Shown one piece after another: positions 33,908-45,836 of a stretch of 64,000 nucleotides of DNA. The translations under genes and the position numbers were made by a program. Below the pieces are notes generated by a model, which worked only from the letters and a program-made list of their open reading frames with translations, was not told where the DNA came from and did not search any database. The stretch's first letter is position 1. Every line of letters begins with the position of its first letter. The DNA is from Fulvia fulva (Eukaryota > Ascomycota > Dothideomycetes > Mycosphaerellales > Mycosphaerellaceae), in the NCBI RefSeq assembly GCF_020509005.1, contig NC_063024.1, positions 1,054,001 to 1,118,000 on the forward strand, given 5' to 3'.

Positions 33908-35863
33908 CTATGCATTCGAGCCCTCAAGATGATTCAAAGTGTTGCGATCAGCAGGCTGAGAGCCTTCCTGGATTGGTGGCACCTCCTCTATAGCCGGCGT
34001 AGAAGGTGATGCCGGACTACCTCTGGAGAAGCCATGTAGTTCAACAGGTCCTCCAAACCAGCTAGTCCCGCTCGACAGTGGCGGCGATGGATGCTCTGAG
34101 CCCGGCAATGGTGGTGAAGGCGCTCCCAACTGATCCGCGCTTGGTGGCAATGGCACGCCGTACGATCCGGATCGGTAGTGGCTCCTCCTGTTTTCCAAAG
34201 GCGATATGCTGGCTCTCGACTGATCGCTGACTCTGCGTATCGTGCCTGCCGAAAGTTCGTGTCGATGGAATGCAGCTGAACCGCGGGCAGTAGCGGTCGC
34301 ATCGAGCTCTTGCTTGAGCTGGTCTTGATCACTTCCGACTTCCGACATTGCTGGTTTGTAGTGCTCAACATGGCCAGGCGGTATTCCTTCTTGCCAGGCT
34401 TCGATGGTTGTGCCGCCAATGCTGGATGTGCCGCCGTAGGACTTGGACTTTCGACGTCGCCTCTCCTGCCTGTGCTTCTTGAAGCCGAACCACCACCCCA
34501 GAGCACCGGCAAGTGCAAGCGCCGCCAAAGCTCCAACAACGATTCCCGCGATAGCACCACCGCGCAAGCCGGAGGGACCATTGTCACGCCCCGGGGAGTA
34601 CACTTGTTGCAAGCTTGGTTCGCCAGAACCGAACTTCGCTGGGGAGACATAGAACTCTTCCCTGTCATAATCGACGGCAAGATACCTGCGCAAAAGTCAG
34701 AAACTTGCGCCACATGAATGGCAGTGTACTCACGCTTCTTGCAAGAAGGTGCGCCCTAGGTAATATTGATTGGTGGATTCCGCTCGTTTGAGTGGGAAGT
34801 ACCTGAGTTGCAGTGTCGCGTCGTTGGTTACGGGCTCAAGCAATGGGTAGCCAGCGAAGGGCGCAAGTGCTGCGTATGGTAATGTTATCGCCGTGCTATT
34901 GGCCGTTGAGTTCCTGGCTAATGAGAATGTAACAGATGCATTGCGTGTAGTGAGACGATTGTGCTGATCGTCGCTCACAAGATACATCCTGGCGGTGCTG
35001 TTCCACACAAGCCCGAACGCTGTCTCGAAACTGTTGCATATCGTTTCCGGAAGCCAGATCTCTGGTACCACTGAGTCAATCAGCACATTCGCTAGTGGCT
35101 GCATATCTATGGCTTGCGCTTGCGAAATATCCGTGAGCGTGATGCCTTGCACAGTGAGCGCAAGGCTTCGATTTGTATTTGCTGCGCCGAAAGGGACCGT
35201 CACAACTCGACCGAGGTCTCTCCGTGAAGCATCGTACCCTCCAAAGACCAGACTACCAAGCCTGTCGTCTTCGGTGCGGTAATGTGCACCAGCAGTATAG
35301 CCATAATAGGCGCTTGAGACTCTGTCCGTACTGTTCCAGGCACCGAGGGGGCTGCTGTAGGGCTCGTTGCGGTTGATCGGGGTCTCGTTGAATGCTGACA
35401 GACCAAGGACTCCTAGGTATGGGACGCGCTCTGCGTATGCTGCGACAAACTGTAGCCTCAGTTCTGGAGCATCTGAACCGCCGTCTGACCCAAATGTCAC
35501 AAGGTCGGTTCCAAGGACTGATGCACCTGCATATGTGCTGTTGGTTGGTAAGGCGCTGTTGAGTGGCTCTTCTGGGCCAAAGTTAAGGTCGTAAAACTGG
35601 TTCGCATCGCCAATGTTGCTCCAGGTGCTTGACACCTCCGCGACCGGACTGAAAATGCCTCCTCTTGCGTCCTGACAGCCATCTGGCTGGTCCGAAAACT
35701 CGCAACCTTGTGGGTGAACGACCCATATTGACCGTCCAGAGGTGGCAGGTAACACTTCTAGGAACGTAGGTGGTGTTCCAACCTGTATTGTGAAGGTGGA
35801 CCAGTTGCCATCGTTGCCCTTGAAGTTGGTGCTTGGGCTGATGCTGTATACACTGGCCGACAT
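33908..35863 (-). CDS. Membrane-anchored pepsin-fold (A1) protein, likely catalytically altered
   Basis: Two exons, 34734-35863 and 33908-34685, around a 48-base intron (GTGAGT, TTCTGAC branch, GCAG) give 635 residues in phase. Residues 15-380 follow the aspartic peptidase fold: WSTFTIQVGTPPTFLEVLP, PYLGVLGLS, DRLGSLVFGGYD, VLIDSVVPEIWLP and YYLGRTFLQEAYLAVDYD. The first active-site motif, normally DTGS, reads ATSGRSIWV, so the catalytic Asp is replaced. At the second site the motif is IDSVV. A transmembrane helix (AGIVVGALAALALAGALGWWFGF), a basic patch and a long cytosolic Ser/Pro-rich tail follow. No signal peptide precedes residue 1, so an upstream exon may be missing. It lies in tandem with the KRE9-like gene; a wall-surface sensor or pseudoenzyme role is inferred. 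Confidence 0.8.
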
Positions 35864-37366
35864 ATCGAAAGATCGTGCGCGACTGCACTGCGGCTTCAGT
35901 GGCTCTCAGGAGTTCCAGAAGGTTTCACGAACGGGCTTGAAACGCTTTGACAAGTCTGTCTTGATGCTGGCATCCGGGCTTGTCAATCATCGCCCAAAGG
36001 AAGGCAGAACCCCCAGCCTGGCCAAAACGATGTTCTGGAGCCCCAGGCTTGGAGCTCACTTGGGTCCTACACCACCGGCCAGCCAGAGCCGCAGTGGCAA
36101 ACTGCACGGGATCACAGGCGCGGCTCGATTCTCGCCATGCGGCTCTGTGACAGGTCCTAATCAAGCAGGGCCTCATGATGGTGTGGCGGGGTCGATGCTC
36201 GTTCGTTTTGTTGTTCCAAACGTGCATGCATGCAGTGGTGGTGGCTCGGTCGCTTGCGTTGCCTGCATGAAAGTTTGCGCTAACCATGTGCTGTCGGGAC
36301 GTCCTCGGCCGGCTCATGCAGGTGAATCGTCCCGCGCTGGGGCTGAATTGCACCTCAACCTCAGCTCTTGCCTGTATCGACCTTTCGTACCATCGTCACT
36401 CAGCGTCGGAAACTGATCCAAAAAGTTCCAGAGGTATCTACAAGCAGCAAAGACAACTATCAGCATTGTGGCACGCCTATATGAATATACATCTCCAAGG
36501 TATCACAAGGAGGGGTCCAATCGACAGTCGAGCCTCAGAGGATTCGGAAGCTTTCGAGTGCGGGATGACTTGACTGTCACTGCAGATCTAAACGACCAAA
36601 CCTGGCAGCCACTGCATGTCGAGCTTGCTCGCTAGCCACATCTTGCCATACCGATATGGCAGATCATGCTCAAGATAGCCCAAGCCCTCTGCAAGCACGG
36701 CACATCGAGTTGAGCCCGTCATGCTGATTGGATCCAGGCCTGAAGAACAACACATAGCTTGGCAAGAACTTGTGCCTCGATGCCATGCGACCGCCTCTGA
36801 CGAACGCACTACACCACTCACATGTTATCGATGGAGCTACAACGACCCGATCCGGCCAATAGCTGATTGCCTGGTCTCCGGCCTGCTATGCTCGGACGAT
36901 CTGCGCATGCACTGCGCCGTGCACATGCATTGCCCTCAGCACTCTGGGAGGGCTTACGACTCAGCGTAACCTCATCTCTCCGAATGCAACGAGGTCAACC
37001 TTCGATGTTCAACCTTGCTTTCCGCAATGACCTGGCTGGCCAGCGAGCACATCGGCCCCAGCCTTTCTCCAAGTCGTGACGGCGTTGGGCGCTGCATCTC
37101 AAGGGAAAGCACTCACACACGAGGCTCGAGCTTGTTCGTCTTCTTTGCGCCCTTATGTCTCGGCAATAAGGACCGGTCTGTCCCCTGCTCTTGATTGTTC
37201 ACGGGTTGATGCTCGCTGTGCTACAATCACCTGTCGGGTCTCCTGCGCGTCATACCTAGGCTGGGGAGGAACAGATGTAAGTTGATCGTGCATACCCTGC
37301 AATAATTGTGCTGATGATTTCCAATGCAGTCCTGCGCCAGGCCGCGATCGATTTCCTGTAGCCATC
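35864..37366. other. Divergent intergenic region, no supported gene
   Basis: About 1.5 kb between divergent surface-protein genes; it should hold both promoters. I searched the reverse strand for a signal-peptide exon for the protease-like gene and found none. Frames such as 35742-36416 (forward) have no recognisable content. Confidence 0.4.
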
Positions 37367-40099
37367 ATGAAGGTCTCCACAGTTGCTATCCTCCTTACGG
37401 CCACACTGCAAAGCAGCGCAGAGGAGTGTGGATACGGAGGTTGCACGGAGTACAGCACGTATGAGACAACCACGCCCGTCGTGACATACTATACGACAAC
37501 ATACCAGTCAGTATGCACAACACCGATCGTTTACAAGCCCACGAAGGTCAAAACTATAACGGTCACTTCCACATACACAAAGCCCGGTGAGACGAAGAAG
37601 GTACGTCGTCAAACTCTGCATAATTGCTCTCAGCGCGTAGCATCAAACAAGGTCATGTCTATGCTCAGGCAGGTTTGATTCAGGCTTCTTGTGTTGGACC
37701 GCTTCTTCCTCATGACCTCGTCTCTGACTAGGCACTAGTACACCTCATACATAACCGATACGACGACTGAGACCTTGCCCGCTTCAACTTTGACAGAGAA
37801 GACAACGTACTCCACCGAAGTTACAGATACCAAGAGCACGACCATCTACAAGACGGACACAGTCACAGACACTATCGTCATTACTTCGAACAATACCATT
37901 ACAGTTCCCACGACAAAGAAGTATACGATACCGGTGCCAACGACCGTCGCAGTTCCTACAACAGAATATGATACGGAATATGTGCCCATTCCAACAATCT
38001 ATGTCTCGTCCAAGACCGTCACGGAATCAGGGACAACTTATGTACCAAAGTTCACAATCACCGAGACTACAACGCGGGTAGAGACTAGCCGGGTGACAAC
38101 GGAGGTGCCTATACCTACGACAGTCTTGCAATTCTCGACCATCACAGCGAATGGAACCACTGAAGTCTTGACGTACACCCAAGAGCTCACTCGGACCATT
38201 ATCCCGCCAGCGGAGACAGTTGAGGTTACAAGGATCTCGACTGTTAGAGAAGATGGCACCACCTCTCTTGTAACGATGGTCGATACCACCACTCTGCCAG
38301 GACAAACCATCCAAATTCCCGGCCAGACCGTCCAGGTCCCCGGGACCACGGTTGTTGAAGTGCCGCCTGAGGAAACTGTAGAATTCACAGCCTTCTTCCC
38401 TACCACGGTCTATGTCACAATGACTGCACCGCCTTCCACCATAACGGTAGCGCCACCTCCGCCTGCGAGCACGTGCAATGGAACGGGCTTCTTTCCGGAA
38501 AACAACGACGCATGTGGGGGCGACGACTGCTATATTGACTTCGATCTTCCTGCGGCTGTCCATTGGGATCTGCTCCCAGATTCGCCTATACTTTCGACCA
38601 GTCTCACATTCCGAAACACGGTCGCTAGCCAGACGTGCATTACGACGATCTGTAATTCTGCGGCGTTCACGTCGTTCTACACTCGAAGCCTGGTGAGCTG
38701 TGCGCGACCTCCATGCCCTAGCAATTACCTGGACTGCGACTGCAACATCATGGTTGGGCCATTGGTTCTACCCAATGGGGAGACTACCTCTGTGTGAGTA
38801 ACTATGGCTCTCATCTTTCGGAATACTCAATGACTAACCTCAAATAGATTGCAAGATGGGTCTTCTGGCTGGAACCTCAATCTTGGCATGATCGCGACAG
38901 GATACAACCTTCCCTCGTGCGCAGGGGGGAATCCACAATGCGTCACATCAACGGTAGCCAGCAACACAAGATCTCTCGTCTACACAGACGACGTGATCAC
39001 ATTGGCACCCACAGGGACCTACGCCAATGGAAGCTACGCTGTGGCAACGGAATACATCTTGCCTCAGCTTCCAGCATACTTCCGACCAAATGATCCCTTT
39101 GGCAACTGTCAAACTGCGATCTTCCCAAATGCGGGCAACGAAGGCCAAGCACGTATGCTCCGACCAAAGCTTGCCCGCCGAGGGCTCGAGAAGCGTGCCG
39201 ACGCAGCATCGTATACGTGGCCAGGAACTCCGAATCTCAGGAGAGATCTCACGAGTGATGCTGCTCAATCTCAGGTTCAAGGAACTGACTCTCCAGCACC
39301 AGCAGAGGCACCCACTACTATCGCCGGCCCTACCATCACGCAACCAGCAGTCACGATCACGCAGCCTGCCTCGCCAGAATCGCCCGCTCCTCAGCAGCCT
39401 ACGCCCACTTCAGCGAACCAACCTACCGCGCCCAGTCAGACGACCGGAGGAGGAGGACAAGCAGGAACCTCTCCTCCAAACAAAGGTAGCACCCAAGTCA
39501 TCGTGATCCCACCTGGTCAATCCGGCAACACGGGATCTGAAGCGTCACCAGTCACCCAGATCGGATCGCAAGCCCCAGATGGTCAGACCAATGCGCCGAG
39601 CGGCGGCGGCGGCGTCATCATCACCGAAACCATCTCTTCTGACGGTAGCGCTGTTGTCGTAACTCGGACGCAACCCGTCGCTGGAGGAAGTGCCGGTGGA
39701 GCCGGAGAGACAAGCGTATATACCTCCACCTTCATCGAAGGCGGTACGACTATCATTTCGACTGACCTTGCTGGTGCCCCTGGAGGAATAACACGGACCA
39801 TTGTCAGTTCTGGGTCGACTAGAGTTACTACTGGGACTACCGTACTGCCAGCTGGTTCTGATGGGGGAGGAGGAAGCTCATTGTCTTCTGATCAGACCAC
39901 CGGCACAGCATCGACGACAACAGGGACAGCTGTGACGACCGGGCCTGATGGACGGGCCACGGCGTATGTCACGCTATTCTACAGCATGGTCAATGGTAGT
40001 GCGGCGGTGCCCATACAGACTGGCGCGGCTTCGGGATCTGGCGTGTCGAGTATGCTTATGGCACTTTTGATGTGCTTGATGGCGTTTGTCGCTCTTTAG
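37367..40099 (+). CDS. GPI-type Ser/Thr-rich cell-wall protein (adhesin-like)
   Basis: Three exons, 37367-37600, 37739-38793 and 38848-40099, join in phase to 846 residues; the introns are 138 and 54 bases. Residues 1-18 are a signal peptide (VSTVAILLTATLQSSA). Then comes a Thr-rich region with loose repeats of the kind TETxTxxVPT and TVPTT (about residues 60-340). A compact cysteine-containing domain follows (CNGTGFFPENNDACGGDDC; CITTICNSAAF; NYLDCDCN), with a GYNLPSC segment after it. A KR site (LEKR) near residue 540 could be cut by a Kex2-type protease. A Pro/Thr/Gly-rich stalk leads to a hydrophobic end (MLMALLMCLMAFVAL) preceded by small residues, as in GPI-anchored wall proteins. Adhesion or wall structure is likely; no exact family was recognised. 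Confidence 0.82.
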
Positions 40100-40647
40100 G
40101 CGAGGCCAGGAGAGAGACAGAGCGTGTATGGGGATACAAAGCAAGCGACGTTCGTTTACCTACTTCGAGTGATACCCAAGAGGGACATGACAGCATATAG
40201 ATGATTACCAGGCAGCGTGGGTCGCATATGCATACAAGAGGGATATCATGACATGGGAAATGCATTAATGCATAATGAAGTTGGGTGTAATAATGTCAGA
40301 TATGAATACGAAAGCATTGCTTCTATGGTAGCGCAGTATCTTCTTGTCTATATCATTCATGTCGCTCATGTGTATTCGTCAATTCGTGTTCCGTACTCCA
40401 GGAGCTGCGTGTATCTCTGACTTGGCGCTATATTTGAGAGACCCGCCCTAACATCGCCATATCCAGATCTAATAATGGCCACAGACCCTCCAACTCAAAA
40501 GGGAGCCAAGCTTGCTCGCCAATATCAAATGACTCCATCGACTTAGAGCCTGGTGTCAAGATCGCAGAGGGCGAACTAGAAGACGGGCCTGTGAGTGGTG
40601 GGGACGCAGAACACGGTGGCCCAAACCTCTGTCGATGGACGGTGAAC
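40100..40647. other. Convergent intergenic region, no gene seen
   Basis: AT-richer spacer between converging genes; presumably both 3' ends. Nothing else could be supported. Confidence 0.4.
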
Positions 40648-42120
40648 TCACTCCAGTCGCACCTTAACCGTCCCGTGGCGATGTCGGCTTATGTAGCATA
40701 TACACGCCTTCCACGACCTTGTTTGCAGATATTGCTCATGTTGATGCCATTCCCCGGGTCCAGACATAGGTCGCTGTCCAGTAGTCGGGCCTCTTCCGGG
40801 ATGTCGGCGGGTCGTCCAATCACCGGTGATAGGCCTCGCTCTCGTCTCCTCCAGGCAGATTTGGTGCCCGAGCAGGGAAGCGATAAATTCACCGTCGAAG
40901 ACCCCGGCCATGTTCGTGGTCCTACAGAGACTGACACATCGTTGTCGAATGTTAGAATCGCGGCACTTGGAAGCGACTTCAAACAGGACTGCCAGGATGT
41001 GTGTACCTGTTGTAAAGGCAGGTCGGGTAGTGTGGCAGTCAGCTCTGCCGCGAGGCTTTCCGAGGCTAAGATAACGCTCGCAGAAGTCTACCATGTGGAT
41101 GAGCTGGGCGTGGTGTGAGTCGTAGCCCATCTCGGAAGCGATCTGGAGGTTGGTGATTGTGAACCAGATTAGGAAGAAGTTGATGCTGGCTAAAATGTGG
41201 GCAGGCTCGTCTTCTTTCTTTTGACGCAGTTGTGCGTAGGCTGACATCCACTTCTGGCAATCTGGTTTGAAGAGATGGATTTGTGTTGAGAGGTCATTAG
41301 GGAGTGCGAGTCTTCTTGTCATGGCGTTCAGGTAGCATTCCACAGTGTCTTCGTCCGTCGCAGAAGTATCGTATTCCTCTGCCAACACAGGCCGGCCGAC
41401 ATTTGTGATGGCGAAAAGGATCTCCATGAGCTCGCCACCGAGCGCATCGAGGTGGACCGTGGCTTCATCAATGGACGAAAACAACTTCGGAATAGGCACA
41501 TCGCATCCCGGGAGTAACAGAGCATGATCCTGGCCAGTATGGAGCGTCAGATCGGCATCCAAGCGGACGAAGGTCTGCGCCAGCAGGTCCAGATTGGTGT
41601 GAGGGAGAGTCCGCAGATCCAGCACATGTCTCTGACTATCGCCACCTTCTCGGATGGCGATGCATTGCAGGCGTTCACACAGAACCTTCAAGCCAGTGTA
41701 TAGATGCGCTCCAGCACTCTCGTCTTCTGCCCGTAGGACGTCAAAGCAGAAGAAGAGCAGCGTGAGAAGGAGGACAACTTCAACCTGAGCATTGGTGGGC
41801 TCTGAGAGTGCCGCTATGTAGGAGCGAAGATGTGAGACGGCTTTTCTGTATTGGTCGAGGGCGAAGTCAACCTGCTCTGACACTAGATCTGCAGGTGGCG
41901 TCGTCCCTGGTGAGTCGGAAGCACATCTTGGCGGCGCTTGAGAGCGATGTATCGCCGCCAATGCAATCACTGCGTGGGTGACAACAGGCTCATGATGACT
42001 GATCTGCAGAGTAAGGCTTTCCCACGACAGGGCCTGCGAGGTACCTGGAAGTTTGTGCACGGTGCACAGTCGAAAGAAGTCGGATGCCATGCTCCCCTTC
42101 ATGTGCATGACCATGAACAT
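40648..42120 (-). CDS. Fungal-specific transcription-factor-like protein without zinc cluster
   Basis: The frame gives 490 residues. The bulk reads as the regulatory domain of Zn2Cys6-type factors (fungal_trans_2 type): HHEPVVTHAVIALAAIHRSQ, ALDQYRKAVSHLRSYIA, VVLLLTLLFFCFDVLRAE, AGAHLYTGLKVLCERL and a long helical middle. No Cys6 zinc cluster is present here or recognisable in the 700 bases upstream. Upstream reading (for example ISGSFTSSERSCLWRTLAR near 42215-42265) looks like linker from an earlier exon, so the start at 42120 is doubtful. Near 40800-40860 the reading also appears to pass to another frame (ending at 40689 after DIPEEARLLDSDLCLDPG, typical of these proteins), which suggests a one-base lesion. 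If expressed, it would be a regulator or a relic of one. Confidence 0.65.
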   Translation of the reverse strand: MFMVMHMKGSMASDFFRLCTVHKLPGTSQALSWESLTLQISHHEPVVTHAVIALAAIHRSQAPPRCASDSPGTTPPADLVSEQVDFALDQYRKAVSHLRSYIAALSEPTNAQVEVVLLLTLLFFCFDVLRAEDESAGAHLYTGLKVLCERLQCIAIREGGDSQRHVLDLRTLPHTNLDLLAQTFVRLDADLTLHTGQDHALLLPGCDVPIPKLFSSIDEATVHLDALGGELMEILFAITNVGRPVLAEEYDTSATDEDTVECYLNAMTRRLALPNDLSTQIHLFKPDCQKWMSAYAQLRQKKEDEPAHILASINFFLIWFTITNLQIASEMGYDSHHAQLIHMVDFCERYLSLGKPRGRADCHTTRPAFTTGTHILAVLFEVASKCRDSNIRQRCVSLCRTTNMAGVFDGEFIASLLGHQICLEETRARPITGDWTTRRHPGRGPTTGQRPMSGPGEWHQHEQYLQTRSWKACICYISRHRHGTVKVRLE

Positions 42121-42849
42121 CGTCGAGAGCTTCGGTGGGATGGCAGTGACTGATGAGACACCCGTGCAGTGCCATTTGCTGCTATCGTTGATACATACCT
42201 TACCGGGCTAGCGTACGCCATAAACAGGATCTTTCAGACGAAGTGAATGAACCTGAAATGGACGAGGCATCCACGTCGCCGATAGCACCTTCTCGCTCTT
42301 GATTGCTAGAGGCCCGGGAGAACTCGGGCGTTAGACGGGCCATCAAACAAGGGGCATGGTCTGGACAGGCTGAAAGCGATGGTGAGGGACGGTGGTGCAT
42401 CATGCAAAGAGAGACGGCAATGTTGATGTTGTCGAATGTCTACATGTATGCCGGGGCAATGTCTTTCACAAGCAAGAACGACCAGCATTCTCCACAATTA
42501 TATAGTCACGTGCCGTCACACATGCGGGGTCTAGCGCGTACCTCAGCAAGCTGTCACATTGCACCTCTCCTTTTACGGCCAGATAGCTTGACACTTGCTG
42601 CACGTGTGTGAGGAGAAGCCATCACGAGCAAGCACAACTGGCAAGGGTGGAACAGACGCAGCGCAGAGCTCAGAGGGAAGCTCACATCATACGCAACCTA
42701 TCACACGTCACCTTTCACTGCATGACCGCACTCAGCAGTACGACGTGAGCGTGTTACCAGCAAACACCGCGTCCACAGCACGGCCTCCGTTGGGCCAGCA
42801 AGAAAAACCATCATCACTACCTAGGTAGAGACACTGGCAATCCGCAGCC
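42121..42849. promoter_or_regulatory. Divergent intergenic region
   Basis: Between the regulator and NIPSNAP genes. It holds probable lost or extra 5' exon sequence of the regulator near 42215-42360 on the reverse strand and the NIPSNAP promoter. No zinc-cluster coding was found. Confidence 0.4.
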
Positions 42850-44084
42850 ATGTACTCGCGACGCGTGATACCCCGCCTTACCACCGCCATCAACACCACC
42901 ACCCCGTCGACGTCCGCCTCCCTCGCCCGCCCTTTCGCCAGCTCAGCAGCTCAATGGGACAAGGACAAGAGCAAGCACAAAGCTCCCGCCATCTCCGACA
43001 TCGAGCCTGATCAGGGCCACATCTTCGACCAGAAACAGAAAGCGTTCCGCGACAACCTAGCCGAAGCCAACCGGAAGCGCAAAGAGCAAGAGCGTGCGTC
43101 TGAGTCCATTGCCAGTGCTAAGTCTTCTCCTAACACATTTGCTTCTACTCATCAAGTGCTCGGCGAGGCCGTAGGCTCACTGCAACCCTCTACAGGCGAA
43201 GCTGCTCGCGAACAAGATGCCGATGGCGTCAAGAAGAAGACCGGCCGATTGTCGAGTCTCATCTACGGCACCGAGGAGGGTCGAGAGATGGATCGCGAGA
43301 TTGAGAGGTCCTTCTCTCAGGTCTTGGCGAGAGGCAAGTATGTCCACAGCATTGTCTTCCACGAGGTGAAGCCGGACAAGGTCGATGAGTATGTCGAGCT
43401 GGTGGGCCAGTGGTACCCGAAGATGGCGAGTATGCCGGAGAACAAGGTACACTTGGTCGGTAGCTGGCGGACAGAGGTCGGCGAGTGCGATACATTTGGT
43501 GAGCTCACCCAGCTATTTTGTCGATACCCTCCGCTAACACGACGCAGTCCACATCTGGGAATACCAACGGTACTCCGGCTACCACGCCTCGCTCCACGCC
43601 ATCCAGAACCACAAGGACTTCCCTGCCTTCGACGCGAAGCTCAAGACTTTGATCACGTCTAAGAAGACTTCATTGATGCAAGAGTTCCGTTTCTGGCCAA
43701 CATCACCACCACGCCAGCTAGGTGGTGTCTTCGAACTGAGATCGTACACCCTGCACCCAGGCAACTTGCTCGAATGGGAGACGCATTGGCAAAAGGGTCT
43801 GGCAGCGAGGCGAGAGGTTATGGAGGGCGTAGGAGGTACGTGCATCAAAAGGTGAAAGTTGCGGGCAGAATACTGACGTGCATACAGCTTGGTTCGTGCA
43901 AATCGGCGCACTCAACGAAGTCCACCACCTCTGGCAATTCGCTGACCTCGAAGAGCGCCGCGCTCGTCGCGAGCAGAGCTGGAGCATCCCAGGCTGGGGC
44001 GAGACGGTCCACAAGACGGTCCCTCTCATTCAGACCATGAAGAGCCGCATCATGGTGCCAATGCCATGGAGTCCAATGGGCTAA
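42850..44084 (+). CDS. NIPSNAP-family mitochondrial protein
   Basis: Three exons, 42850-43498, 43548-43835 and 43888-44084, join in phase to 377 residues; the introns are 49 and 52 bases. The N-terminus (MYSRRVIPRL, Arg/Ser/Thr-rich, ARPFASSAA) is a mitochondrial presequence. The NIPSNAP domain appears twice, as in animal NIPSNAP1/2: KYVHSIVFHEVKPDKVDEY with VHIWEYQRYSGY, then GGVFELRSYTLHPGNLLEWE with WFVQIGALNEVHHLWQF. Animal relatives act on mitochondria in mitophagy signalling and metabolism; the fungal role is not known. The gene is complete. The last residues SRIMVPMPWSPMG match the family's conserved C-terminus. Confidence 0.92.
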
Positions 44085-44940
44085 GCAAGATGCGAAACAC
44101 ATTTCCATAATGCGCGATCGATACTAGCGAGCATTCGAGCGGCCGGCAAAAGGCATGCACAGCGAGCATACGGTGTTGGGGAGTTCTGGACTGGGCATGC
44201 ACAGCAAGTGCTGAGACAAGAGCATGGAGCTCGGATATAGCTGGGCGGCAACGTCTGCAGCATTTCGTTGTGTAACAGAGAAAGCCTGCAACGCTATGTA
44301 GGCACGAAATTGAAGGAGCTGTCAAAGCAAGAACAATCCATTTCGCGGAGTGGTGTGACTATGCCGGAGAAGTATGAAGCTGATGGTGTTACAAGGACAA
44401 CACGCTTACCACACGCCGCACTACCACGTCAGGCAACGAGATGCCACGCGCACTCTGCAGGCTGATTCATGATCAGTCGCCAGGACGCCTCGTGGCATCA
44501 TTTCGACACGATTACCAAGAACATGATAAGAATGGCGAGATCCCGAAGTACTATGGTTTTATGCCCCTGACCGCTGAACGCTTTCGACAAGAGCTGGTCC
44601 ATTAGCGCCGACGACCACATCTTGGCACAAAGGCCCTTCTGTCGCCGTCGCGACGAGGCGTAGTTGCTTCATATGCGGCGCTCGAGTTGCGCCTTCAAGG
44701 TATGGTAAGCAGGATGTATTGTGGTCCACGATGGGTTCAGGCTTGGGGGATCAGTCATCGCCGTTGAAATAGGTCTACAATAGGGCTGAGGCGCTGCTGC
44801 CTTTGAGGAGATGACAATGAATAGCAGACTAGTTTGGAGCATAGCACAGCACCTTGAAGCTTCTACTGCACAATCATCTCATCGTTCAACGAGAACAACA
44901 GCGCCACCCCCAAACCCCACTACCGCAATCCCGAAAACCA
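44085..44940. other. Intergenic, no gene seen
   Basis: Spacer between two genes on the same strand. It contains only short frames of poor coding character and the promoter side of the SDR gene. Confidence 0.4.
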
Positions 44941-45700
44941 TGTCTCCCCCAACCAACACCAAAACATTCCTCATGTCCGGCACAACCCGCGGCATAGGCC
45001 GCGGCCTCGTCTCCTCCCTCCTCCAGCACCCCAACACCACCGTCATAGCCGGTGTCCGCGGCACCAAAGCCGCCACTGCCACATCTCTCAACTTTTTACC
45101 CAAAGCCCAAGGGGCCAACCTAATCATCGTCAAAATCGACGCCTCCCCCAAATCTCAGCGGCCGAAGCTGTCGCTTCCATCCAGAAGGACCACGGCATCC
45201 AGCAGCTAGATGTAGTGATTGCGAACGCGGGCGTGATAGGCGACGAAGGGATTAGTAAAGTCGGTGATGTTACGGCTGAGGCGATAAGGGCGGATTTCGA
45301 GGTTAATGCGTTGGGGCCGTTATACCTCTTCCAAGCAACCCTTCCCCTCCTCGAGAAGAGTCCAGACGCGAAGTTCGCAGTCACAACCTCAGCGATCGGA
45401 TCCACTACTCTCGCTCCAACCTTCGGGGTGCCGACTGCGGCTTATGGCGTCAGTAAGGCGGCAGTCAATCACCTCTTCCGTAAAGCGTCAGGGGAGTATC
45501 CTAATATTGGGTTTGTGATCATCCACCCTGGATTGGTGCAGACGGACATAGGAGGGCTGTTTGCGGAGCAGGCCAAGCGTGCGATTCCGAGTATTACGGT
45601 TGAGGAGAGTGTGAAGGGGTATTTGGAGGTGATCGGGAAGGGGAGGGAGGAATTGGGGGCGAAGTTTTGGAATTATGATGGGAGTGAGCTGCCTTGGTGA
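44941..45700 (+). pseudogene. Short-chain dehydrogenase/reductase with one frameshift
   Basis: From ATG 44941 the product reads as an SDR of the C-factor/sniffer type. It has the NAD(P)-binding TTRGIGRGL (TGxxxGxG variant), then in another frame VIANAGVIGDEG (NAG motif), the serine region TTSAIGS and AAYGVSKAAVNHL (YxxxK active site), then IHPGLVQTDIG. The two frames overlap around 45150. The simplest lesion is one base lost in the run of five C and three A at 45144-45151. Everything else, including the active site, is in good order, so this may be a recent mutation or a sequence error. At about 250 residues it is full length for the family. An NAD(P)-linked oxidoreduction is expected; the substrate is unknown. 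Its 3' end lies 136 bases from the converging HET gene. Confidence 0.75.
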
Positions 45701-45836
45701 TGGGGTCTGAGTAGTTCTGGTAGTTTGGTAGCGATATTGGCTGATATACGCGTCTGCAGTCGTCTACAATGGCTCTTGCTCTGGCTTTTACTCTTGCCCC
45801 GGGCTTGGACTTGGACTGGACACATGAAAGCTCTCT

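Noticed and set aside
35742..36416. 224-codon forward frame
   Set aside because: Overlaps the coding start of the pepsin-fold gene antisense; irregular composition with no domain.
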